DNA of 64,000 nucleotides from Echinometra lucunter (taxonomy: Eukaryota; Echinodermata; Echinoidea; Camarodonta; Echinometridae): contig CM057156.1 in NCBI GenBank assembly GCA_029962745.1, forward strand, positions 2,998,114-3,062,113, written 5' to 3'. A model generated the notes under the pieces. That model searched no databases and was not told the DNA's origin. It saw nothing but the letters and a program-made list of their open reading frames with translations. The position numbers and the translations under genes were made by a program. Of the stretch, positions 41,301-52,705 are shown piece after piece; position 1 is the stretch's first letter, and each line of letters starts with the position of its first letter.

Positions 41301-41957
41301 CGATTGGGCATTAGGTTGCATACTCGGAGGCTGAAAGTTATTCCCTACTGGTCTATGGTTCCATTGTCCGGGTCCCGACAAGGATGAGTTATGTGACCAT
41401 TCATCTTTAGGCTGATTAGGAGGATGAGGAGGAGGATGAGGAGGATGAGGAGGGTGAGGTGGAGGAGGGACCGCAGGGTTGAACATCATTGTGCTAGCTG
41501 ACTGTTGCTGATGTTGAGGTGGAACTGGGAATGGTGCAGGAGGAGGAGGAGGTTGCCCATTCACCCCAAATTGATTACTCTGTGGTGGTGGAGGCATAGA
41601 GGAATATCCAGATGGAGGTTGGAATGGGGATGGAACACCACGCCCCATTCCAGGCCTTGGAGGAGGAGGAGCCATAGATGCAGATGGTGGTAGAGGTGGT
41701 GGGAAGTGGTTATAAGGAAGGGCATTTGAAGGCTGGCTCGGATACTGGTTTGAATGTGCTCCTTGGTTCATAAATGGCAAATAAGGAAGTCTGCTTTGGT
41801 CAGGTAGAGTTGGCATGGGATTGCCATAACTACCTTGTCCATGGCTATCTTGTTGGTTGCCCACTGCATTGGGAGGAAGGTGATGACCAGGTGGCATAAA
41901 TGATTGCTCTTGACTACTTGGAGCTGGAGGGGGAGCTCTCCATGGTGATGAACTCAT
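32282..41957 (-). CDS. PDCD7: Programmed cell death 7 / U11-U12 snRNP 59K protein, complete in 9 coding exons
   Basis: Coding exons in transcript order: 41957-41013, 40592-40446, 39464-39375, 38219-38097, 37141-37003, 36039-35924, 33995-33875, 32975-32885, 32414-32282. The sum is 1905 nt (634 aa; human 485). Exon 1 encodes a Pro/Gln/Asn-rich domain (residues 1-315). Exons 2-7 encode charged coiled coil with family matches such as QVLSEVHKKKQDANKTM, LRKLRQLRKESAEKRG, VEEERALQVMLEEEHEE and LELLFGK. Exons 8-9 give HPLFMFRQFHQQASHDLQ, WDVYIVPESD and ANHIWATSV before TGA, matching the vertebrate C-terminus. The known role is a structural protein of the U11/U12 di-snRNP of the minor spliceosome, in the nucleus. 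The ATG lies 13 nt inside an exon (acceptor just 3' of 41970), so a non-coding first exon lies upstream, not located with confidence. The N-terminal domain is longer than in human. The stop codon sits in the first unit of a 66-bp tandem array. Confidence 0.95.
33125..33620. repeat. Palindromic GGTCTAAT / ATTAGACC array in a PDCD7 intron
   Basis: Same architecture as 13452-13845: GGTCTAAT-type words up to about 33410, then the inverse type (TTAGACCAAGTGG) to about 33610. It lies in the intron between coding exons 7 and 8. Confidence 0.8.
35020..35769. mobile_element. 750-bp piggyBac-like non-autonomous element in a PDCD7 intron
   Basis: The left end CCCTAAAAAGACTGGGG and the right end CCCCAGTCTTTTTAGGG are perfect inverses, and each is bordered by TTAA (35016-35019 and 35770-35773). 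TTAA target duplication with CCC ends is the piggyBac signature. The interior pairs further through G/C runs and the word GGCCTAAAGGGCCC. No transposase. It lies between coding exons 6 and 7. Confidence 0.8.
36463..36824 (+). mobile_element. About 360-bp repeat in a PDCD7 intron, copy 1
   Basis: Ends GGGTTCTCACTAG and CTGGTGAGAACC are inverse. The body matches the inverted copy at 39819-40175 almost base for base (for example AGGAATATATACTCCAATAT). It lies between coding exons 5 and 6. Confidence 0.85.
37214..37682. repeat. Palindromic GGTCTAAT / ATTAGACC array in a PDCD7 intron
   Basis: Closely resembles the copy at 33125-33620, with the shared phrase CAGATGGACTAAGTGGTG (GATAGAC in place of GATGGAC in the other copy) near the centre. 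It lies in the intron between coding exons 4 and 5. Confidence 0.8.
39081..39275. mobile_element. About 195-bp MITE in a PDCD7 intron
   Basis: GGCAAGAATTCACAATAGG and TTTAAACCTCC at the left are imperfectly inverted at the right as TTTAAACCTCTTTTGTG, then CCAGCC. It lies between coding exons 3 and 4. Confidence 0.55.
39819..40175 (-). mobile_element. About 360-bp repeat in a PDCD7 intron, copy 2 (inverted)
   Basis: Inverse complement of 36463-36824, with ends GGTTCTCGCCAG and CTAGTGAGAACC. It lies between coding exons 2 and 3. Confidence 0.85.
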
Positions 41958-41970
41958 GATCCTGCACTGC
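41958..41970 (-). other. PDCD7 5' UTR segment next to a splice acceptor
   Basis: On the minus strand TTATTTTCAG precedes 13 bases and then the ATG. The reading frame is open back to the acceptor, so if the upstream exon were coding the protein could start earlier. A candidate donor for the upstream exon lies near 44530 on the minus strand (AAG before GTGAGG), but that is a weak call. Confidence 0.45.
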
Positions 41971-44900
41971 CTGAAAATAAAATAGAAAATAGCATGATAT
42001 TTTTCTTTTATGGTTTCTTCACCCACTGAGTGAACAGGCAAAGATCTAAAGTTAGAATAAATGTTTAATATGAAATTCATTTTCACACAATGTCAGTGCA
42101 CTAAATCTTAAAGACCTGGCCTGAGACAGGATATTTATATTTTAAAGAAAAAAGTGTCTCCACATTGCAACTAGATATTCATATCAAAAATACATTGTAG
42201 GTGCCAAGACTGTAACGTTTAACTAACAACTTCAGCCAAAAAACAAAAGTTAAATTTCATATATCTTGTGAGATAAAGTAAGTTAAAGGCTCTGTTTCTT
42301 GAAATAACAACTTACAAGACAAATTGCTAATGAGTTGTCTTTTTCAAATCCAAGTTAAAATCACATTCGTTCAGTTGGGATAATATACATGCATGTTTGT
42401 AGAATAAGTAAAAAGGAGCTCTGAACCAGTGTGCTGAATACATGTATATTTTGCATAGTAACTGCACTATATAAATCTATGCTTATATTAGTCTTAGATA
42501 TAATCAGCAAAGAAGAAGTCTAAACAGACTGGAGACTCTATCTCAATCCTACTTGAGAGACAGTCTCCCATATAGCTTTAGTTAGGAGAGACTTTGCTTA
42601 CATAAGCTAAGGAGAACAGAAACAACACCAATTTCACCTCTTTCTCTCTGACCGAGAGTCTGAGGTCAAAAGCCAATTTTGCATGTGTGTTTGTGTGGAT
42701 CACAACAAAAATGTACTGGTAATAACAAGCAAAAGTAGAAAGAAAGTGAAATTTCAAAGCAATGTTGAAAATGAGGGCTTTAACGTGAAATTTGTCACTG
42801 GTCAGTCTATTCACTGCCGTTTAGGTCCAAAGTTCACGCACAGCCACAGGGCTATATCTCAAAAACTAGAAAAGATTTGTGAAAATCTGATAGCACCAAC
42901 GGAAAGAGCAACCTAAATTTACTCCAGGACTAGCCTTGCTTTGAATTTTGGGAAGGAATTGTGAAATTATTAAAGAAAAGTTGGCGAATTTTGTAGCGTT
43001 TTGCGTCCGTTCAAAAAAAAAAAACCTGAACCTCCGACAAGGGTCTAGAATTCCTCTCTTTGAGAGACGATGTCATCAAAATTGTAAATGTAAAATGTGA
43101 TATCAAATGATTCTATGGCATTCTGTCTTGCTAATGATGCAATTATCTTACTAGGGTGTCTGCAGCAGATTTCAGTTTCTGTACCAAAGCATGCTGAACT
43201 GTGAACAAAAAGTGGACCGTTTTTTGTCCTTTACTTAATGCAATTCCTCATGTTGATCTCCTTATTTTAATATTGAATGTTTGGTATCATTTGATAGAGA
43301 AAATTCTTATCTACTTTTGGGATACTGAGGCATGAAATGTTACTGAAAGGGAAAAGAAATAGAGAGTAAATAGCTAATGCTTGTCAAAATTTTATGGAAC
43401 GAGTGAGCATTTCCCATTCAAAGTGAATGGGAAGCTGATTTTTAGCCATTTTTGGCAAATTTCTGAAATTTACAAGTTGACCTTAATTTCAAATCAGCGT
43501 AAAACTTATATCAACTGAAAGAGATTGGGCTATCTTTTCATTGATGAGGCCCTGCATAGAAATACAAATTGAAAATGTAGCGGTCCGATAAACATCATTT
43601 TCGGAGGGTATCCCTGTCCATGTGTATATTACACAGCAAGTGGACAAAAAGGGCCAGAAAATTACCTTAATTTTGAACGACTTTGACACGAAAGTCAGAA
43701 AATGCTGAAATTTAACCATGTGTTATCTGAACTAAACTAAAGCTACGCGGGTCCTAACGTTATAGCTACACACCATACAAATCACATAGACGCGCAATGC
43801 AATGTGTTCAAAACTTCAAATCAGGCTAAAATACACACGCGATACACACAGTCAATTTCAATATCAACATTTGCATTCATTTATTGCATGTGCGTAGCTT
43901 TAGGACCCCTTCATTTTTCAGAACAAGATATCGACCCGGAAATATACGTTGCTGACATTCAGTTTCACCCGTCGTAATTTTCTCCACAAATCAACTTTGG
44001 AATATGTAGTCAATCAAGATATAGAAATGAAATTTGCACAAGCCAATGATTTCTGTGACTTTTAGCCGCTGAAAACAAAGTGCGTAGCGGCATTATCGTG
44101 AAATAGGAAACCACCGTTCACTTTGTACAGCACTGAGAGTGACAGCAGCGCTTTATTCAGTCACATGCATTGGTTTCCTATTTCCATCTCCATTCTCTTT
44201 GTACACAAGTGCGTGCGTCAAATGAACGAGTGGTTTCCCAAACCACGATATGGCCGTGCGTAGCTTTAGGTTCCCCCCCCCCCCCCCCCCCCCCCCCCCA
44301 CCCCCACATCATACCAAGCTATGTCCTGGCCGGCCCCTGCGCTGCCAGGCCAAGCCTAGCCTAGCCGCCCTAGCCCGCCTTGACGGCCGGGGAGATCACC
44401 GACACAGTGCCAGCATGCAGCAAGCAACTTCAGCCAAACTTTTTATTGAGCTATCGAAACAAATTTTCAGAATTCTTGATACTGGCCTTCAAATTCACAT
44501 TTTCTTAGTTGTTTCCTCACCTTTCCCTCACCTTACCCTTTATTTTCTCAGTCACAGAATGAACCTCGTCGGTCCGATCTTCTCGTCTCTGTAACACTGA
44601 AAATTAGAAGACCAGAATTTTAACCATCCACGTGACGTCGATTGACATCATCGGTTTGATACATGGTCACACTTTATCAAAGACCTCATAAAACTTGGAA
44701 AATATATGAGATATTTTTAGATTTGTAAACTTAAATTATTTTTTTTAAATATAATTTTTAATTTTTATTTTGAATTAAGTTTTGAAATTAACTTTTTAAA
44801 AAAAATTTAGAATTTTTTCTTAAAATATATTGCTATTTCAAATTGGCTATACAAATGTTTCCATATTTTTTTCCTTTTTTCAGTTTGCTAACATTAGAGA

Positions 44901-45002
44901 AATGCATGATCAGCTATAGGACGGGAGCTATCGCGTTTTCTTCATTAACAAACAGTTCAAGGATTTTGTTTTTCTACGTTTGCTTCTAGTTTTTACTTCA
45001 TC
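41971..45002. promoter_or_regulatory. Head-to-head upstream region shared by PDCD7 and PTAR1
   Basis: About 3 kb separate the two divergent coding starts, including at least one PDCD7 5' UTR intron. It contains a run of C near 44273-44299, a short GC-rich, CpG-bearing stretch at about 44330-44405, and otherwise AT-rich DNA. No convincing ORF with family resemblance was seen. A shared promoter is inferred from geometry only. Confidence 0.4.
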
Positions 45003-47750
45003 ATGGGAGATGACAGCCGACCTAGGAGGATATTGGCAGACCTGAGCAGTGCCCTCCGACGAGATCCTAAAATGTAGAATAACTTAATATTTTTTTCAAA
45101 ATATTCTCTACCATTCTGTCTCTGAGTCTGACTAACAATACATGACTAACGACCGAACTAGATCTAGATCTAGACTAGGGTCTAGATCTAGATCTAGGTC
45201 TAACTTAACTTAGACCTAACTTAGATCTAGTAACGTTAAAGTTAACTGTGTGTCTGGAGAAAAATATTATTTTCTTATTTCACAATACTATTGAAGGAAA
45301 GACTTCCTTTTGCGACAGCCACCCAAATTTGCTAAAAAAGTAACGGAATAAAGCTGTCGCAAAAGGAAGTCTTGCCCTATTGAATTTTCTTCCTGGATTT
45401 GGAAAATAGTACTTAATAGGCATTCTCATACTTTACGTCGCAACAAAATTTCCAGAGTCACAATTTCTCACCATTTCAGTGTTTTCGGCCTCTTCATTTA
45501 ACATATTTATCCGCGGATGATGTTCATTCGCGGAACTAAATTTTTCTTTTCGTATACTATGGCGCGTTGCGCGCATTAACCTTGCATGCTAAAGAAACCT
45601 TGAAAGCTAAGCTTGTCTCTCTTATTATACTTATACTTTAGGTCCCCCACACAATTTTCGTTTGTATGGCGCGTTCCGCGCATTAACCTTGCATGCTAAA
45701 GAAACCTTGAAAGCTAAGCTTGTCTCTCTTATTATACTCATACTTTAGGTCCCCCACCCAATTTTCATTTGTATGGCGCGTTCCGCGCATTTAACCTTGC
45801 ATGCTAAAGAAACCTTGAAAGTTAAGCTTGTCTCTCTTATTATACTCATAATAGATCCCCCACCCAATTTTTATTTGTATGGCGCATTCCGCGCATTAAA
45901 GGCATTGGCTGACTTTGTGAGTAGCTGATTTAAAAAATTTTCAAACTAAGATGAAACATGTGTATGAGTACTTGTATTTGTACTTAAAAACCCTGAAACC
46001 AACCATAATTTGGAATGAAAAAGTGTAAGTTAGACGCAAACGGTGATTTCATTCATTATCCTTTGTCTCACAAGACAATCACTAAGAGGACCACTTTGCT
46101 TGAATTTGAAAATGCCGTTATGTGCCTCCCTCCGCGTGATACGCCAATGCACACAGTACGGTAAGGTGAGTCCTACGCGCATGCACACTCCTTGCATGTA
46201 TGTCTATTCTGTGCAACCTACCCTCGTATATTTTTCAAACATTGATTCACATTTTTGAAATTTAAAAATACTTCCTGTGGATATTATACTTTGAAACTTT
46301 CAGACTGGTATTTTTACACTATAACCCTTATGTTTATCCTATTTTCAAGTAACAAAACAAGATTTTTTAAAATCATAACAAGGTTAACCCATTCGCGACA
46401 ATGATTTTCTAAAAATGGATTACGAGGGCCACTCTTCAAGACGGCAACTTTTTTTGGCAACAAGCCAGCCCAATCTCATTCACAAGTCTAGGGACACGAT
46501 ACTCACCCACGGGGACTTGCAATTTTACAGGACTGTTCCCAAACTGAATGAGTGTGATTTCCATCATTCATTTGAAACTAAATGCTCAGTGAAAGTAACC
46601 GTTTGGAAAATTTTATCTTCTGTGGTGTGGAAATCGTACTAAAATTTCTTTCTTACATTTAGAAATATCTCATTTAGTTCGTCCGTCTGTCATCCGTAAT
46701 TATGCACCCCTATTGAGAAATGGCATTTTCCACAATAGTCAGTCATGCCGACGTGGTGTGATTTTGGCGGGTTAGTCTACTCTGTGTAGGGGGAACTAAA
46801 AAGTAACAACAAAGAAGTAACGGATCTGTTCAGTCAAACTCATAAAATGAATGATCAGTCCCTTTTGCTTGTATGCAGAATCTGATTTATTTGTTTTTTT
46901 TCTTCCGAAAATGGCCTCGCTGGATGTTTTTTAAGTCTGCGATTTTGTTTCAGATTTATCATTCACCCTGTCCCAAAATGGTTATGTACGCGAAAAGCGA
47001 AAGACCTGTGCTATCGCGATAGCCAGGCCTAGCATGGGAAAGGCTTGCATGCTCGATGAGTCATCATCTCTCCTGCGCACTAGCACTGCATACCATAGTT
47101 TCGTCATTCAGTCATGAATTTGAATAATTTTGGAAATATTTCTTCGATTACCAAATTGAACGAAGCAAAGCGGATTATAATGGTCTCACATATAAAGAAA
47201 TTACAATTATTGAATTTTTGATCTATGTCTGATGAGGTCATTTTACGTGAAAGAATATAACAAAATAAATATAGCTTTATCAAGGTCTGGAAAAATACTA
47301 GACGACTCGTTGACATTGCCTAGTGACCAGGCCAGGAATGTAGTCCAGTTCATGACTGAAGGACACCTGCGCTGCACCCAGCTAGCTCTCTCCCCGTCTC
47401 TTCGAAAATGTAAACAATGATCAAAGGAGCTTCATGCAATGGGAATTATGGCTATGAGTTCGAGTATCATTTCCCTTTATGTTGAAGAACATTCAAATGT
47501 TATTTTTGCTTGTATAGTACCCATAAACCCATTATTGTTGAAGTGCATAAATACAAGTAAATGAGTTCGTAGTTTCTAAAAGGCAAGGGATTTGCTTTTA
47601 TCCCTTGGATTTTTATTTAGGTTTTACATGTATATCTATAATTCACAATATTAGATTTCAGGACAAATAGCTTCCCCTGTTGTGTATAAATTCAAGTAAA
47701 CAGTGTTTTGTTTGTAGGTTTGTCAAATCAATCTAATCGCAAGAGCCTTT

Positions 47751-47786
<36 letters not shown>

Positions 47787-50700
47787 CCTAGGAAGCACAT
47801 GTCCTCTTTACGCATTTTACCAGATCCATTTTTTGCAAATAAATTTGAACTTGGAAATAAAAATGCCACCCTTGAGAAAAATACTGTTATCCTTTCTTTT
47901 TTTTTAAATTTTATCTATCAAAAGTTTTAATTTTGATTTTCATTTTCAGGTGGATTCAGAAACTATGCCTTTTCCCTTTGAATTCTGGACTGCCATGTTA
48001 CTGTACACAATTATATTTACTTTTCAAACAACCCTTCCCAAAAAACACCCCTCCACCCCCTAAATTAGATTTAGGGGGAAATGTTAGTAATTTGTATTTA
48101 TTGTTTTCAGTGTTAGTAAATGTATTCATGTCCTTCCTTTACATAGATATTTTTATTTTTTTACATCGGGGCCAAGGCAAGCCCAAGAGGGCAAATGTCT
48201 TTCAGAAAAAAAGCAAAAGAAAGAAGAAAAGAAGGAGTTAGTACCTGCCACTTGGCACAGCACTAAAATTATTTCATTCAATTTAGTGTTAAAAAAAAAA
48301 AAAAAAAAAAAAGGGATCGGATATTCTAACCAAACTCAACTTCAATGCATTATCAAAATAATCGACAGGTGAATGAAGGAGAGGTACGAAGTTGATCACT
48401 CAGTCACATCAACAATACGCAATCGCACACACGCGTCACAACAACAGCATGCGCTCGGGAGTTAGAATCAGATAGGAGAGCCTATAAAAGTCAAATAAAA
48501 TCAATCAAAACAAGCAAATCCACATAGATATCCGTAAAAAATTAACAACCACGGCTATATTCACTCGAATACACACACCAAAATAGAGGAAGGCATAAAT
48601 TCAAAGCTCAAATGACAGGGCTGAAACAAACACAACGTCTACAAAATCACTGCACTCGCACTCTGCACTGCATGCAAATACGTACACCACACAAGCAGTC
48701 ACACGCCATACGTATACTACACGAACAACCGCTGTGCGAATGATTCACTGAAGTCAACATAACTCACCAGATTCTCACCAAAATTAATTACAATCACGAA
48801 TTACGCGTCCACAAGAATAAAATATATCACTAAACCTTTCCAAACAAAGGGAAAATATACAGGAAGAAGCGAACAGAAAAATATAAAGAGATAAAATAGA
48901 TGGGAAATTGGCGAGCTGAGATAGCCGGATTCTAAGTACGAAGACAGTTACAAGTTACGTGTTGCTATCGATAGCCGCTATATCGATATTGCCCAAGCGC
49001 GCGAATGCCCTTGTTACTAGGCAGTATTGGCGCGAGACAAGCATATATAAATATTCATCGCAGGCTCGTACGGTTTTGAGATGAAATGTCCAATAAAGGG
49101 TCTTCTAAAATTCATAACTCTAAAATGGGTTGGTCCTGAGACAAAGTAACGAGTGCTCTGATTGGCCAAAATTTTTCTGCATCGGCAGGCGGAGTTTGGG
49201 GTCACCAAACTTTCTAGTTTTCTTGTAAACACGGCAAACCACAAAACGTGGACCCTCTGTCGCGAATGGGTTAACCAATGTCTTTAACCTTGCATGCTAA
49301 AGAAACCTTGAAAGCTAAGCTTGTCTCTCTTATTGATTATACTCATACTTTAGGTTCTCCACCCAATTTTTATTTGTATGGCGCGTTCCGCGCCCTATAT
49401 ACAGTTTTTGTTTTGAATGGTTAATTTGCGCGTTGTTGTTGATTGCGCAATCTAAGTAGATTTGCGGCGGAACTATTTTCTCAAATTTGGGTTGACCAGG
49501 AAAGGGCATCTTTTTAGCGGTGTAAGTTTGTTGGGACGTAAAGTATGAGAATGCCAAATACTGTAATAACCTTGAAACTGACAGAAATATGATTTTTTGT
49601 GAAAAATTCCAGCTTCTGAGGTCCGATACAACTTTATACTTAATATCAAAAACTTCTCCTTTAAATGACCAGACAGGAAATTTTAAAATCTTTCTAATGG
49701 TATGAATTTTTTATATATCAGATCACAGATCACAGTGCAAAATTGAGAAAAAGTGACAAAAATTGTGTAAAACAGAAAACCTCCGTTTCCCATAGGAAAC
49801 GCAGGGGGAAATGGCAATCTCAACACACACAGCTTATAAGGGTTTGCAATTTATCTTGAATTTTCATTTCTAGTGAGCCTAAAAACTTGTCCTTAGCGTC
49901 AAAAGGATGACCAGAATTTTCCCTTTCCATACATTCCAAATACGAGATGAAAATTAATTCCGATCACATTTTAATCGCACGATGAATTTACCCCTAAAAT
50001 TGTGCCATTTTTCTCCCCTGAATCACACGCTTTTAAGCTGACACTTTTCAGTGTGACTTCAGACACCCTAAGTATACATGTAGATCTACCCAGTTGTTGG
50101 GTGTCGGGACAGGTTGTGTATCCGGACAGTCGATTTTAAACCAATTGAAAAAATTCACAAGCAAATCTCTTAAATGGTTTAGCACAAAATGTTAGACAAT
50201 ATTACAGAGAACAAATATTGATGATAATTAGCACAAATCAATGCATAGTTTTTGTTTAATCCAAAGACAAAAAAGAAGGCTTCATTTTTAGTTAGACTGA
50301 CTATAATTTAAACTTAACTCCTCTCACAGTCACAGTGTCTCAGTTAGTGCTCGGTTATATGAGGGGGGTCAGGTGTCCGAACGCGGACATGCAGCAGAAA
50401 TGAGACAGAAGCGCCCCGTAGCGTTGTGCGTGCAATCTCATTGTGCTGGGCAGCACAAGAAAACCTAAAATCATTGTTTTTTCCCCTTTATTCATGAATG
50501 TAAAAATATCATGATACACTATAGAGTATACAGCTTACCGATTTTATGATTTATTCCTTTTAACTCTCCATTTTCAGGTAAATCCAGGGTCCTAACGTAG
50601 GTCCTCTAGGTTGAAAATCTTGCAACAACCAACCTCTGTCTCTGTTCGCCTCCACGCTTTTCGCAGGGAGATCAGTGAATTTGCGACTCTCGCATTTCAA

Positions 50701-52639
50701 CCGTATTGGTTATGGTCAAATGGTTAAATGGTTGGTTAATTTACCTGACTGCTAAGAAAGCATGTGTATGCTTGTTAGTAAGCGTCCACGGGACCGACGG
50801 CTTTAAGTCCCCTCCGAAGGACTTGGTAATGGGGATTAATGCCTTACCAAAGGGCATTAGCGCATCCACTTGGTTTCGAACCCGGGTACTCCCGGTTATG
50901 AGTCCACTGCTCTATCCACTGAGCCACAGCACCTCCTCCGTATTCAAATGATCGACCAATACGAAACAACAACAACAAATCATCGTTCGTACGTATATGC
51001 CCAAATGTACGTGGTCGATCCTTTTAATATGGCCGGTTGAAATGCGAGGAGTCGCGAATTTGCTGATCTCCCTGCAAAAAGCGCAGAGGCGAACAGAGAT
51101 AGAGGTTGGCTGCTGCAAGATTTTCAACCGAGAGGACCTAACGTTAGGACCCTGGATTTACCTGAAAATGGAGAGTTAAAAGGAATAAATCATAAAATCG
51201 GTAAGCTATATACTCTATAGAGCATAACGATATTTTTATATTCATGAATAAAGGGGGAAAAATCAATGATTTGAGGTAGTTTTCTTGTCGTGCTGCCCAG
51301 CACAATGAGATTGCACGCACAACGCTACGAGGCGCTTCTGTCTCTAAAAAGGAGGAGTGCTGATCCTACCATTATAAGAGGCTAACGACGACTGTTTTAG
51401 AGACAGAACACTTCGGTCTAGTCCGGATCATACTTGTTCTAGGGTTACCAAGTTCCCCGTTTTTCATGTGGACTTTTTTGTACAAAGCTGTGCGTGTGCG
51501 TAAATGCGCGTTCGTCGAATTCGACGAAATCTACATAGTTGCTTCTCAGAAGCAATAGTTATTAGATTAATTGTTTTAAAGCACATTTGTTGTGCATTTA
51601 TTGTGCATTAACTGCGTATGCGGTAAGCTGATTCGTGTAATGTTTCACAACGCGTACAAACAAATGCTACTAGTTGGAAGCATCAATACAAAATGAATTA
51701 TTCATTTTTGATTATGAATATTGATGGTGCTTAGGTCGGCCTTCTAATGGATCTGGACAAAATGGCAGAGCTTAAGGGGCCTGGTCCGGATACACAACCT
51801 GTCTGGACACCCAACAACTTATGTGACATGCTGCCCTCTACATGTATATTCGAAGATTGAAATCACTAAAATAATCAACAAATTCATATAAAATATCTGC
51901 TTTTTACACCTAGAATAATAATCTAAATTATCTTGATCGAGTGAATTTTGAAAAATATTTTTCTCATCACTGGTGACAGGGCTCTCGCTCCTCTGCCCAA
52001 TAAATTGGACAGTCACTACTTTCCTATTGTCAGCAATTTGCATGTTACAGCAAGTCTGTTGTGCGAGGTTAGTATAACCAAGCGCCAGTGTGAGTGAGTC
52101 TGAGCCTATCACACAGCGACAGTCTGCTGCTCTGCAGCTCTGTTAGCGTTAAAGTTATTCGACTTTGCATGAAACTAATGCAACATGAAGGGGAGGGGGG
52201 GTGTGAAATGTACATAAAGGTCTAGATCTACTTTTTTTCAAAGTTTTTTTTTCAAGTAGACTCTAGACCTAATTACTTTCTTTGCATGTTTTGGGCAAAT
52301 GCAAATTTTGACTAGATCTGTGACTGAGTTGTAACGTTACATGTACTTGTGGTGATTTATTACAGTAACACTAACATTTAGTAATGTTCAATGACACTGT
52401 AAAAAGTTAAATTGGGAAAACTTTTATGATGGGGAAATGTCAATCCATTACCATGCATCATTCAGTGGACCATGTTCATGATGTTTAAGTGTTTTTAAGA
52501 CCATGGCTTGTTATGTTACTTAATAACAGTATCAGATAACTATTAAAAGTTAGTTTTAGTGTCATGGAAATATCACTTTAAAATATGGAATCCCTGCAAT
52601 GTTATATTTTTCATTCCTGATTAACATATTGATTTTGCC

Positions 52640-52705
<66 letters not shown>

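Larger units (their letters stand above)
45419..49555. mobile_element. 4.1 kb inverted-repeat element in PTAR1 intron 1, with nested insert
   Basis: The left end GGCATTCTCATACTTTACG is inverted at the right as CGTAAAGTATGAGAATGCC (about 26 bp with one mismatch). It holds a 107-bp tandem array near the left end, one more unit near the right end, and the piggyBac-like element 46388-49270 between them. No transposase was recognised. Confidence 0.65.
50092..51819. mobile_element. 1.7 kb foldback element in PTAR1 intron 1
   Basis: The ends AGTTGTTGGGTGTC and GACACCCAACAACT are inverse, followed by ACAGGTTGTGTATCCGGAC on both arms. The inner arms at about 50402-50710 and 50985-51345 pair over some 300 bp (for example ATTTATTCCTTTTAACTC and its inverse). 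The loop holds a decayed tRNA-derived SINE. The right arm is broken by a half MITE at 51346-51419. Confidence 0.75.

Noticed and set aside
41505..41693. Arg-rich open frame on the + strand opposite PDCD7 exon 1
   Set aside because: It is the antisense of the proline-rich coding region and has no family match.
44170..44594. Proline-rich open frames upstream of PTAR1
   Set aside because: They depend on a poly-C run; no conserved sequence or splice context supports a gene.
43153..50071. AGGGTGTCTG and CAGACACCCT as ends of a 6.9 kb element
   Set aside because: Only 10-11 bp match, similarity stops at once inside, and the span would include PTAR1 exon 1.
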